A stretch of 64,000 nucleotides of DNA from Calvatia gigantea (Eukaryota > Basidiomycota > Agaricomycetes > Agaricales > Lycoperdaceae), in the NCBI GenBank assembly GCA_025093985.1, contig JACAAK010000006.1, forward strand, positions 1,302,001-1,366,000. The letters run 5' to 3'. The position numbers were made by a program, and so were the translations under genes. The notes beneath the pieces are model-generated. The model was not told where the DNA came from. It saw nothing but the letters and a program-made list of their open reading frames with translations, and did not search any database. Positions within the stretch are counted from its first letter, which is position 1. Each line of letters opens with the position of its first letter. Below, one piece after another: positions 1 to 10,338 of this stretch.

Positions 1-1
1 G

Positions 2-817
2 CAGAAACATCGGCGAGGAGGGTCTGGATCGTCTACCAGGGTTGTCAGACAGGCACAAGCTGTTCGAGTTGCGCACGGGCGTTCGAATTCCACCACGTCT
101 TCGATTCACTCACCATCCTCTTCTCGACCAACGTCATTCTATGAGCCTTCCGATGGCGATGCTGCCAGAACAGGTTCCCCTTTCAAAACTCGGAAGCGGT
201 CAGGAGACAGACTCGGGGGCGGGGGTACAATGTTTGTACAAAAGCGACCGGGAGCATTTATAAGCCCCATATCCTACAACGCTTCAATTGGACGTTCGAG
301 TTGGAAGAAGTCCTGGGGATTGGAACCACCCGGGTGGCAGACACGGACTGCCCATCTCCCCGTTGAAGTCCTAGCGATATCAGCTGTGAACGAGCCAATG
401 ACGATTCGTGACGTATTTTCAGGTCGTCAATCGCTGAGTCTCGGGGATGAAAGTGATTGGGTGGACGAAGATGATGACGTTCCAGCATTTGCAGGCGGAT
501 TGGGCCAATTGGGAACATCAGTCTTGAATTCTTCATCTCTAAACCCCAATTCTGTCGAGAACACCCCCATCCTGTCACCACCTCCCAGAGGGAACAACCG
601 TAGGACCGGAAAGCGCACGGGCAAGGTTGCGCCGATGGCGACGGGGTCTGCGGCATCAACGAGCGGAAGAGTGAAGACTGCGAACGAGCGCGTGTCTCCA
701 GTGCCCCAGGATACCGCCGCAGAGACGAGAACCAGTAGGAGACAGCTTCCTACTCCGCGGCCGGGACCTGCGTTTAAGCAGGCTATTCAAGAAGAAGATG
801 AAGACGAAGAAGAATGA
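2..817 (+). CDS. C-terminal part of an unknown serine-rich protein (5' end outside window)
   Basis: One frame stays open from the window edge to a TGA at 815-817, so this is the last exon (about 271 codons) of a gene starting upstream. The first third is rich in Ser, Arg and Thr. A short block near 258-370, with the core motif SWKKSWGLEPPGW followed by RTAHLPVEVLAI, looks conserved rather than low complexity. It is followed by a disordered Ser/Pro stretch and a tail ending in a run of Glu and Asp. I do not recognise the family and assign no function. The frame could also begin at the internal ATG at 230, but nothing requires that, since the upstream codons are open and similar in composition. 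Confidence 0.6.
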   Translation, partial: QKHRRGGSGSSTRVVRQAQAVRVAHGRSNSTTSSIHSPSSSRPTSFYEPSDGDAARTGSPFKTRKRSGDRLGGGGTMFVQKRPGAFISPISYNASIGRSSWKKSWGLEPPGWQTRTAHLPVEVLAISAVNEPMTIRDVFSGRQSLSLGDESDWVDEDDDVPAFAGGLGQLGTSVLNSSSLNPNSVENTPILSPPPRGNNRRTGKRTGKVAPMATGSAASTSGRVKTANERVSPVPQDTAAETRTSRRQLPTPRPGPAFKQAIQEEDEDEEE

Positions 818-1231
818 GAAGAATGAGTAGATAATTAGTTGTCGATTTTTTTTTCTTCGCCTCTATGGGACTATATTTCTTATCAAACCCTTTAAACGCT
901 CGTTACCAGTTTCAATTAGTTAATAATTTCTATCGCAAAGATTAGTAGATTTCTACATAATAATGGCCTTGTATTAGTATTATCCTCGTTTCCGAACCTA
1001 TTTAGCCCTGGACTGGACGATGCTGTGTTTGTTGTTTGATCAAAGATGTGACGGGTTGTTGCGGTCACGTACTGCCTGCGTGACGTACCCACAGTGGATT
1101 GGTCCTTTCCGCTCCCTTCCTCACGACCCCCATCCCCTCCTCGTTTGACACGGTGGGTTCAGCGCCAGAAATTCAGACCAAAACCACCTCCGAATACTCA
1201 TTAAACTTTACCAGAAACACACGCGCCTATA
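818..1231. other. intergenic, no gene seen
   Basis: AT-rich 3' flank of the preceding gene, then the 5' flank of synaptobrevin, which has the cytosine- and thymine-rich tracts common upstream of fungal genes around 1100-1145. No coding frame is supported. Confidence 0.5.
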
Positions 1232-1975
1232 ATGTAAGCTTTGCGAATGGTTTTGCGTACTTTCCAGTCCGCAGTTCGAGCTGACGACTGCCTGCCACCT
1301 GTTGTCCAGGTCTGAGCCATACGATCCCATATCTCCCCCGCAATGGATCTTCTTCGGGAGCTGGCCAGGGGAATGCTAAAACTGCAGCTATTCAAGCACA
1401 GATTGACGACACCGTAGGAATTATGAGGGATAACATTACCAAGGTCGCGGAGCGGGGAGAACGGTTGGATTCCCTGCAGGACAAAACAGGCAAGTGCCCC
1501 TTCCTTTACCCACTCTAAAACTACCCCGTTTGCTGGCTGGCGTGCGTGGTGCGTACCCTACAGGCGCTGCTTGCGCAATCACCAAACGTGGGCCTGGGAA
1601 TCTAGAGGGTCAGTTACTAACATCTTACTCCGCAGATAATCTCGCAGTATCTGCGCAAGGTTTCCGCAGAGGGGCAAACCGCGTCCGTAAGGTGAGCATT
1701 CCAGAGTTTTAGAAATAAGGAGTTGCCACTGAGACCAATCCTCCCTGATCTAGAACATGTGGTAAGCAGCCTGCTTCAGAATTCACACCTGCCAAAAATT
1801 GACGTTTGGCACTCCGATTTCAGGTGGAAAGACATGAAGGTTTGTAGTGAAATTCGTCAGCTTTTCGGACAGCTACTAATGACTCGCTGTTTAGATGCGC
1901 ATCATCATTGGTGTTGCGATAGCCGTCATTATTATCATCATTGTCGTTTCCATCGTCAAAGCGACGGGACACTAG
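1232..1975 (+). CDS. SNC1: synaptobrevin/VAMP-like R-SNARE
   Basis: R-SNARE of post-Golgi and endosomal vesicles; it pairs with plasma-membrane syntaxin and Sec9 for exocytosis. Exons: 1232-1233, 1310-1489, 1636-1691, 1754-1761, 1824-1839, 1895-1975. The SNARE helix is unmistakable ([31 protein letters not shown]), followed by the W-W-K-D-M-K juxtamembrane motif and one C-terminal anchor rich in Ile and Val. The start codon appears split by an intron (AT|G), exon 4 has only 8 nt, and the intron at 1490 is GC-AG. Between 1326 and 1330 the reading frame shifts by one base: the codons for SEPYDP and those for YLPRNG lie in different frames, as if one C were inserted in a CCC run. Family knowledge (a P-Y/F-D-P-Y motif at the N terminus) says these belong together. 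A sequence error is the simplest explanation; the family call is secure. Confidence 0.9.
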
Positions 1976-2378
1976 AAATCTGAATCTCGCGGGTACCCGA
2001 GAATAGTTGGTATATGTCGTTTACCGGTCGCTCTGCCCCTTTTACGGTTCTCTATACTCATGTTGTAGTATCTGTGCTTACACTAGTAATTTCCCCTTCC
2101 CTTCCTACTGAGATATTTAGTAGATAACACAGGGCAGAAACGTGTTTGCCTTGGACTTCTTTCTGTTCGTGTTTTCTGTTTGTTTGTATATATTCATGCC
2201 TTTGGGATGAAATTGTGAGCCTAAGTAAATATACCCCTTGTCAAACAACAAGATTGTAATCCGCATCAGCAGAACACATTTGAGAAAATTGCATATGCTA
2301 TATACAGTGTGGATTTTGCGCCAGAAAGCATAGGGCATAGTATTAAGGAGACACCAATCGCTATATTCAGCGAACCGC
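1976..2378. other. intergenic between convergent genes, no gene seen
   Basis: AT-rich 3' flanks of synaptobrevin (+) and eL24 (-). No supported coding or RNA feature. Confidence 0.5.
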
Positions 2379-2998
2379 TTATCGGCCACCCTTACCACCC
2401 TTCATCTGTTGTTTGGACACCTTGGGGCCACTAGGCACAGACGGGCGGACGGGCTGGAAATAATGTCAATGCCACAGTCCCGGTCCCCATTGTCGAACAT
2501 ACCTTGGATTTCTTGGCCTCCTTCTCCTTCTTCTCATTCTTAGCCTTATTGATGGCAGTCAGCCGTTGCTGTTGGCGGACGGCAGCAGTTTGATTTCGCC
2601 TAGCCGCGATAGTTGCAAGGTCAGCACCGACGATGCCGCGCTGGTGTTTCACGGTACGGCGAGAGCGCTTCTTGGCAACCTCTTCCGTGATACCCTTCTT
2701 GTGCATCCTGCGATAGACCTGTGTCCAAGCGATTTTACGGGGGTTTTTGCGTTGAAGGAAAAGGGAAGAATTCTTCGAGGAGGCGAAGCGGAAAACCTAT
2801 ATAGCATTGGGTTCAGGGATAGATCATAAGATACGCGGGTGGGGTTGCATGTGCACCTTGCTATCGCTACGGACAAAGAGCTTGCCCTTGCTGGGGTAGA
2901 TACGGTAGCCTGAGAAAGAATCGATCTCGAGCTTCTACACTCCACATATTCCGGGTCAGTTATCTTGGAGCCATGACCAGAAAGATAGGACATACCAT
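2379..2998 (-). CDS. RPL24: 60S ribosomal protein eL24
   Basis: Large-subunit ribosomal protein. Exons on the minus strand: 2996-2998, 2857-2934, 2503-2796, 2379-2453, giving 149 aa. The first exon is just the ATG, followed directly by a GTATGT donor; the second begins with K-L-E-I-D-S-F-S-G-Y, the start of the zinc-ribbon region typical of the family. The centre carries the signature MHKKGITEEVAKKRSRRTVK and QRGIVGADL, then a basic Lys/Glu-rich tail, and the protein ends in K-G-G-K-G-G-R. Length fits the family (about 150-160 aa). The start was chosen because ATG|GTATGT ... TAG|AAG is the only arrangement that puts Met directly before the conserved N terminus. Confidence 0.95.
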
Positions 2999-4368
2999 CT
3001 ATAATCGAACAATACCACACAAAACAAAAAACAAAGAATCAGTAACTGGTAAATTCGAAAGTTCACTAGTGTCCTCGGGAGGTAGCATCACAAAGCCAGC
3101 GTCATCCAATCGCCCAAGCCGACATCCAACCCAAAACTTCATAGTTTCGCATGATATGCACATGTGTGTATTCGTAGGGATGCAGAGAACGCAGTTGTAA
3201 TGGTTTCATGGGCTACAGGTGCAGGAATTTGGGCCTACCTTGAAGTGTCTTGTCACGGAGTCGCTGGGCAGACGTCTTCAGATCGCTCCTCCCTCGGTCC
3301 ACTCGGAATCTCCCGAGTCGTGGTGACGAATTTCCTTTCTTGTTAAATTGAACCCAATGCCTGATGACGAAAGTCATCAAGTTCCCTTAAAAGCTCGTGT
3401 AGAAACATTTCCTGAGGAACCCATGTTGCTGGGGAACTTCGACAAACAAATTACCAAACAGGAAACGGACTGGCGAAGGCTACTCCCGACAGAGATTGTC
3501 TTCGGGATACCAGTCTCACTTATCATGATGTGGAGGCTGTGGACTCCCACTAGTATTTACCCAGATTTACCCTCGCCTCCTGTGTATTTCAGAAATCACG
3601 CTGCATTTCGCCAACCCATGCGAATCATAGAATAGTTAGAGAAATAAAAACTTGACACGCACGTGGGTTACCCGATTGATTGTCGCCGAATTCTCAGAAA
3701 ATCGCTTCTGCGGGGGTTGTCGAGAAGAGAGGCCAGCGTGATAAACTCCACCTTCAGCTCTCCCGCCCCGTCCTTCATTCGCCTCCACGGGAAGTTTTCT
3801 ACCCAATAAGGGGTGGCCGATTCGTCGTGTGGGAACGTTATACAGCAAGTAACAGCCACGGAATAAGGTCCTTGGGGCTGCCAGCGTCCGCTGGGGTTGC
3901 TGCTTCAGGCTTCATTATTTGACTTCAATGCAGGTCCTCCAAGCCAAACATGTGGTCGTTAGACCACACTACGTCAGCATGTACAGTACTTAGCTATAAC
4001 AGTACACAGCGGCGGGGATCGCCACACGGAAAAACTTAACCACCACGGAATGTAGTCCAATTAAATGCCTACCGAGATAGGAGATACCACCCAGAGCCCA
4101 AGAAGTTGAAGATTTTTGGAAAGAGCTACCCGCTCCTTTCGGCTTTGGCGAAATCTGGTCAGGCGAGACAGGTCTGGGCACGTAGTTAGGATCATCGTGG
4201 AGCCGAGCACCATATGTTGGGGTACAAATTAGGCAGAGAAGGAGTGACAAAGAACGAATGATAATAAAGATAGGTCATGAAGGTCATAACATACATACAA
4301 ATACCAAGATACACAGAACCAGGAGGACATCAAGATAACACTATCGCACGGCAGTTAAAAATACAACG
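2999..4368. other. 1.4 kb stretch with a possible small unresolved gene
   Basis: No gene here can be assigned with confidence. On the minus strand two protein-like pieces stand out: 3990-4250, which begins with a hydrophobic leader and then a Pro-rich stretch (DDPNYVPRPVSPDQ), and 3668-3859, with the coherent run ESATPYWVENFPWRRM ending at a stop at 3668. They could be exons of one short minus-strand gene, but I could not find splice sites that join them in frame. On the plus strand 3348-3635 is open for 95 codons with no recognisable motif. Confidence 0.3.
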
Positions 4369-6870
4369 TCAATAACCCTCACCACCTTCCTCTTCTTTCA
4401 CAGTGCTTGTGAACCCGCCACCCCATCGAGCATTCCCGATAACAACGCTTTTACCCAATTCTCCACACTCCGCACTCGGCCGGGGCTTGAAGCTTTCACG
4501 CTTTGCTCTCGATGCCTTCTTCAATATAGAGGAGCCTGCTCCTGATATGCTCTTGCCCGATTTCTGGAATGAGCCGTGTGCTCCAGCGGCACTGGCCTTA
4601 GCACCGGCAGATACGCTGCGCATTCCGGTAGGCCCCTTGCCATAACCGAAATGGCGTTGCGTTCCTCGTTTGGAAGTTGGAACCGTGAGTGATGTAGATC
4701 TGAGCACAGAACCAGGGGTTTTTGTCGGCATCTTGGTGGGAGAGGCAGGCCTAACTTGTGTGTTATTGCCTCTATAGTTTCCCAGTGGCGCTCGAGTGGC
4801 TCCCTGACCACTTGTCGTAGAATCGTTGAGCTTTTGACGTTTGTTGGGAACGGAATGGGACGAGACACTTGGGTTCGGTCTTACAGCGGGCGTCACCGCC
4901 CCAGTTCTCGTGCCTGGTACATAATTGTTGGTGGAGTGCACTGGCGTCGTTGCACGAGGGGGCACAGATCCTGCGCGGGCGGGCTTACGTTTGTTCTCCT
5001 GACCTGCCGCGGCAACCGACTCCATAAGTAGCTTCAGGAAGCTCTCGCCGTGTACAAGGAACGGCCGACCTGTTTCCTGTTCCCAGACAGGTATTGAAGT
5101 CAGAAGATCCTGTTCCAACTGAGTGGAATCGATATGTAGTCAGCTCCCTCCCCCACAAAAGATCTTTACCGTAAATACTCACACGCGGCTTCTCTTTCGA
5201 AACTCTCTTCCGCATCTTCTCCTCGCGAAGCAAGCGACCAGGATCTCTGGGCCCACGGCCCAGTAAGCGGGTTTGATCAGCAGCAGCGAGGACAAGCTCC
5301 TTTTCCTCCTCACAGATGTCGAAGTACTTCCGGATACTTGCCAGAAGCGGCGCCTTCAATCTGCGGTCTTCCTTCAGTCTCCTGATCTCATCCTCATGGA
5401 TGGTCAATAGTTCTTCCGTATTCTCATCTGCTCTGTGGTCAGAGGCATTCCTAAAGCAAAGAAAGCTCTTGATCTCACCATCGACAAATGGAGCGAAATC
5501 CGCTCTTTCATCGTCGCTCACCATCAGATCATCCCACAGCCTGACAATCTCTTCTCTTGCGCTACTGATGAAAGTACCCATCCGTTCCCGCTTTAACTCA
5601 AGCATGCGTTCCAGTTCTTCTTCATACTCGCGAACAGTTGCCTCTGTACTTCCCCGATTATTCTCTACGAAGGCATCCATGGCTGTTTCGTCAACACCTA
5701 ACCGTCTCCAGAGCCCTTCCAACTGATCATACATGGCTTGGATATGTGCCTCCCGTCTCCTCTTAAGATCTTCCAATGAAGCCTGGAGGCTGTATGCCCA
5801 CGATAGTAGCCCAGGAGTTGGGTCAACGTCCTCCAAGCCATAAGGAATACCCTGGTTTTCGGGCAGAGCCCCATCTTCGGCTTCTTCTATCCGCGCCACA
5901 AATTGGGCAAAAATTCGATGACATTCACGCTCCAATGCTTGCGTAGAGTCATCGCGAAATAAGTTTCCTGTCGAGGAAGTCGTTCGCGAGGAAGGTGTAG
6001 GGGTAGAAAGGAAGGGGTCCGAAATTGGCGTGGCAGACTTCGATGATGAACCAGAACTGGAAAGCCAAGGTGTGGAGTTTGAACTAAGGTCATCAAGCGT
6101 CGGTGGTGAGATTCCAAGTTCGGAGTAGAGCCAGTCTATCTGTACAAATGTACCTGCGAGTTGGGATAATCGTTTGCCCTAGACGAGAATCAAAATGCGG
6201 TCGACTTTCAGGCCGTGAATGACCTACCATTTCACCCTTTCCTCGGACAAGCTCCTTTTCCAACCTCAAAAAGCGTTCTGGCGAAACATCCCGATGGGCC
6301 TCAGGGATAAGGGATTCTTCTCCTTTCACAACAGCTGGCTCTAGCACGTCCGGGCTGAAGAAGGTGGATCCAAGTGTTCGCGCAAGTGAATGTAATCGGT
6401 TTGTGATCGCCGTTAGTTGCTCCAGTTTAGACTGGTAAAGCTAGGATGTAGAGATCAGATAATGGCCAGCAAAAAAATAAGAGTAAAGAGCAGACTTGTC
6501 GCAATTTCTCTTGATGCCCCGTTACAAGTTCATATCGTCGCGGTAGCACAGTCTCTTTGCGGAGCTCTCCGACACTTGTTCCTGTTGATTTGACGTTTCC
6601 TCCGAGCGCCTTGGAATATCGCACGCATTCTTTTTCCATCGCATCACATTTGGACATCCACTCCTCCACCTGCTTCCTCCTTGATTCAACCTGCCTCTCC
6701 ACTCCTTTCAAGAGTTCCTCTTGCAGTGTTTGTAAGTCATCTTCGAGTGCACTTGGCGGTAGGCCCAGTTGTGAATGTAATGTTGGTAAAAGCTGTGTCT
6801 GTGTCTGTAGGTGTGTGTGCAGCGAGGTCAGGAGGTTTGTGAGGGCAGACGTCGTTGCGTGTGCCGACAT
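4369..6870 (-). CDS. ASE1: Ase1/PRC1/MAP65 microtubule bundling protein
   Basis: Cross-links antiparallel microtubules in the anaphase spindle midzone. Exons: 6496-6870, 6228-6440, 5183-6178, 4369-5118, all joined in phase 0, giving 777 aa, close to the family's usual 650-800 aa. The N-terminal half is helical and coiled-coil (QTLQEELLKGVERQ; LEKELVRGKGEM), as in the dimerisation rod. The centre contains the conserved family block with E-I-V-R-L-W-D-D-L, the spectrin-like microtubule-binding region (KYFDICEEEKELVLAAADQ, then RLLGRGPRDPGRLL), and the last exon continues with VWEQETGRPFLVHGESFL. The C terminus is basic, Ser/Pro/Gly-rich and probably disordered, with Cdk-type S/T-P sites. The start at 6870 was chosen because the frame upstream is poor and the Met is followed by a plausible helical N terminus. 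Confidence 0.92.
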
Positions 6871-7485
6871 TGTGGTGACTGTGGCATGCAGTGAGGAGGT
6901 TGTTATGGTCGCGAACTCAACCTTGGGATGCACGTGACCACGCGACCCGTCACGGGACACTGATCTGATAAGTATCACAAACATCTCATCAAACGTAGTG
7001 ACGCTTCTGAGCGCTTGAGCACTACTCTGGTGCCTGTGTCTCCTTCCACCGGCGGAGGTCGGTAAATGTCTATCCCCCTCCTGACCTCTCGCATAACATA
7101 TATATATTGTATATATTGTCGTAGTCCGTGGTCCGATCCCTGTCAAGTGATGTAGGGCGTTGCCGAAAAGACTCGATATCAGGGGCAGTAGAAGCGGTAC
7201 CGATAAGGTCAGAGAATAAAGCATGACCGGTCTTGGATGCTTTGCAGGAAGCAGACAAAAGGGTGTTTAAATGCAGCAACCAGTGACAGCTTCCACAGAT
7301 GGGGAATCGGGGATTGTATGATCCCTCCTGGATGATCCCTCCTGGACTTCCCTATCATGATATGAGACTGACGCAATCAAAAACATATCCCAGCCCCTGT
7401 CTGAGAGGATGCAAACCGTTGTAACAATATATTGCACAGATGAAGATATGCGAAGTCATGAGAGGGTGTGAAAAGTATGAGACAC
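6871..7485. other. intergenic, no gene seen
   Basis: Upstream flank of ASE1 and downstream flank of the monooxygenase gene, both on the minus strand. It contains a short alternating AT microsatellite around 7096-7120 and a repeated 12-14 bp unit near 7321-7345 (tccctcctggatgatccctcc). No coding frame is supported. Confidence 0.5.
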
Positions 7486-9489
7486 TTATTGATGAGAGAT
7501 GTTTCTGTCTATGAACACCAGCGTCGCCCGCGTATCATTTTCTCGGAACTCGCGTGTCATGCCAGTCCCCCACTTCGTCAACCAGTCCTCGACTTTCTCA
7601 CTAGCATCGTAGAGCCACATGCTCAAGGTGTCGTTCCAAAGGAGAGAGAGGTATTCTTCATCTAATTGATCTGCTGCCCTTTCTGCTGCTGCGGCGAAAA
7701 ACTCGTCGAACCGGTCTCGTAGAGGCCCTTCCGGCAACATATGAGAGTACTTCAGCGATATATCCACTTTCGATCCATGAGCAACTCGTGGACCCCGGAT
7801 CTCCTCGAACGCCATTATAAAACGGGGAACATAGGCACGAGATTGAATGCGTGTAAACAAGTACCCCAGAGCTTCGGCATCCTCCAATCCTAAGGCGGCG
7901 TTATGCTGGTTGGCAGGCTAAGGGTCATTGTGCGAATAAGAGATTTGATCGCATCTTTTGTACTTATTGTTTTTCCACTTACTGCTATTCCGTGAGCAGC
8001 ATCACCGACTAGAACAACCCTTTCGTTATCACACACCAGCTCATCCAGGACAGGTTGCTCCACGTAAATGTTCATAAATGCTCTGGCACCCTTGGCCAGA
8101 TTTAGCAGTTTGAGGGCTCTGAGGTCAACGATCAGTTGAACAGCAATGATAACGGTTTGAAAATGTAGCCAGTACCTTCCAGAAAATTTCGTGTAGTCCA
8201 CAAACTCCAAGTCCTCCAGCTTGAACGTGTCACACCATCCAAAAATCTTCATGGAAGGGTCAAGCGTCACGTCATCCGGTATCTGGTACTCAAGTGTCAG
8301 TGTATATGTCTTGGCTCCTTGCTACAGCGTTGTCAGTCCCCGGTCCGTTCCGTAATTTGGTGAGACCTGCACTGACCCCAACCTGCCCTTGTAGCCGTAC
8401 GCCATCGCCACCCCAAATAAGCCACTGGTCGAGAATCAGCAAGGGACACAGCACCGTGGAAGAATTTACATACTATCGTTTCGTTTAGTAGTGATACGAG
8501 GTCTGGATCCCTGTGAAACCCGTCGCAAGGTAGTGTACACGCAGCAGTCAGAAATCGAGGCCCATTTGTGTCCAAACTTCGCCCGCTAACCAGCGAACGT
8601 GCGATACCATTAATACCGTCGGCACCGACGATGAAATCTGACACGACGACGTCTCCATTCTGCAGGGTGACAGCAGGCTTTGAAGAATCGATGTCAACCA
8701 CTCTCGAATTAGGTCTGAAGGCGACCCCAGAATCCGTTGCTAGCTTGAACAGCCAATTCCACAAATCGGAGTCCTGGGGATCCTGGGTAAGAAACGGAAG
8801 AGGAAGCTTCCACCTGGGAACGTCTGGACCAATCGTACCAGCGAAAAAGTATAATCCGAAACATCCTGGTTTAGAAAGGCTTCATGTTGGAGCAGCTCAT
8901 TCAATTGTAGTGTCCCTACTAAGCCGTCGTGTTCGGCTGGGTACGGCGTGGTCAATCTGAGGTAGGCGCACAGTATTTGACGTTTCTTACTGTGCATGAA
9001 ACTGTACTTCAAAAACTTTTGACTGTACTTTTCGAGCAATGTTTTCAAGCCCCAGCGATTTAGGCATAGGGTGCCATTGGGTGGAAGCCTAGCGACATAT
9101 TAGCATATCGGGCGTCAAGGTTCAAGGAAGCAGACGGACTTGACCGCTCCACAGCGCTAATTAGAGGTATCACGGTTTCAATGCTGTGGCCGGCAAAGTC
9201 GGGGGTAACAAGAAACGTACCGTATTCCTCCCATCTGTAGCCTCCAAAACTGTCACTCTGTGTCTAGCTTTCGCCAGAGCAAAAGCACAAGCAAGCCCTG
9301 GGGGAATAGAATATCAGGAAAAGTGAGCAAAACATAAATTCCATCCCTTCATCCTACCACCCCCACCACCTCTCAGGATCTTAAGACCGAAAAATAAAAC
9401 ATACCCGATATACTTCCGCCAATAATAGTCACACTCAGAATATCCTTCTCCAGATTGTTCTTTTCCCCCCCAATGTGATGCCCAGGCAT
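7486..9489 (-). CDS. FAD-dependent monooxygenase (salicylate hydroxylase-like)
   Basis: Flavin monooxygenase of the aromatic/polyketide hydroxylase type (PF01494). The start at 9489 gives M-P-G-H-H-I followed by the dinucleotide-binding strand VTIIGGSISGLACAFALAKA (first exons 9405-9489 and 9221-9297). A 17-nt microexon at 9140-9156 then supplies C-G-A-V-K, restoring the family pattern GAxxxLPPN with the next exon (from 9088: LPPNGTLCLNRWGL). Further on come the FAD/NAD motif FIVGADGING (exon around 8480-8830), and near 8000 the GD motif RVVLVGDAAHG followed by AALGLEDAEALG. The last exon 7486-7900 is the C-terminal helical part. Joints between 8260 and 8480 and near 8830-8990 are less certain. 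A monocarboxylate-type transporter follows upstream on the same strand, which may mean related roles, but that is inference. No lesion seen. Confidence 0.85.
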
Positions 9490-10338
9490 TTACCAGATAA
9501 CCGACGAGGGAGGTAGGGGAGTTCGATTTATGACAGGGCGAAGAAGAGCCGAAAGTCACGTAGGTGAAACACCCTCGCAAGGGCGACTTGACACTTATAT
9601 ATGTTTGTACTCCCATGATACTCAAATGCCCATCAGTGATAATACCAGGGTGGAAAGATTGGGAAGCATCTGTCAGGGACACGTGAAAGAATCAGCAACA
9701 ATCAGATTAAAAGCTCTTGTGACGACTATGTCCGCCCATCAGGCCGCAACCGCCAAGCCCGGAAACATTCTTGGAATACATAATTCCAAACCCACAAGCC
9801 TTGCCGTTCAAGCAAGGAAAAACGAGGTGCTGGCATCACACAAAGTCCAGATATTCTGATATGTTGAACACCGGGTTTTTTGCGCCTTGAGGTCAGGTTC
9901 AGTTTCACAAACACAATGAGCTGAACATCCAGGGTCCGGACTCGGCTCGATGCTCCCAGGGAAAATTGAGCGTGTGCTTTACAAATCTATGTTCCACAGG
10001 GATACCCTTCGTGTCGATCGTTATACTGGTAAGTACTTACTTATACAAGTGCAAGGATATCATCAGAGTCAGAAAGGGAAAAAAGTCCGAGAGGTGTTAA
10101 ATAGGCAAAAATGCCAGGGATGGTCGAAACGGCTGCCATACATACATCCTAAAATGAGAGCGAGCCCTGGTCAACCATTCAATGCCGTGTACACAAGGAT
10201 GCCAGCACGGCACACAGTAGGCACTGGGTACGTGACCGAATCAGATTGGTATTCTGATGGATTGTCAAGGCAATAATACAAGGCGGTGAACGCAGCCACA
10301 CATCGTCCGTAAGTGCCGTTGTTGTCGTTTTGAATGGG
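9490..10338. other. intergenic, no gene seen
   Basis: Between two minus-strand genes. Open frames here (9530-9859 and 9950-10276 on +) show no domain, no splice continuity and unusual composition; I regard them as chance. Confidence 0.45.
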
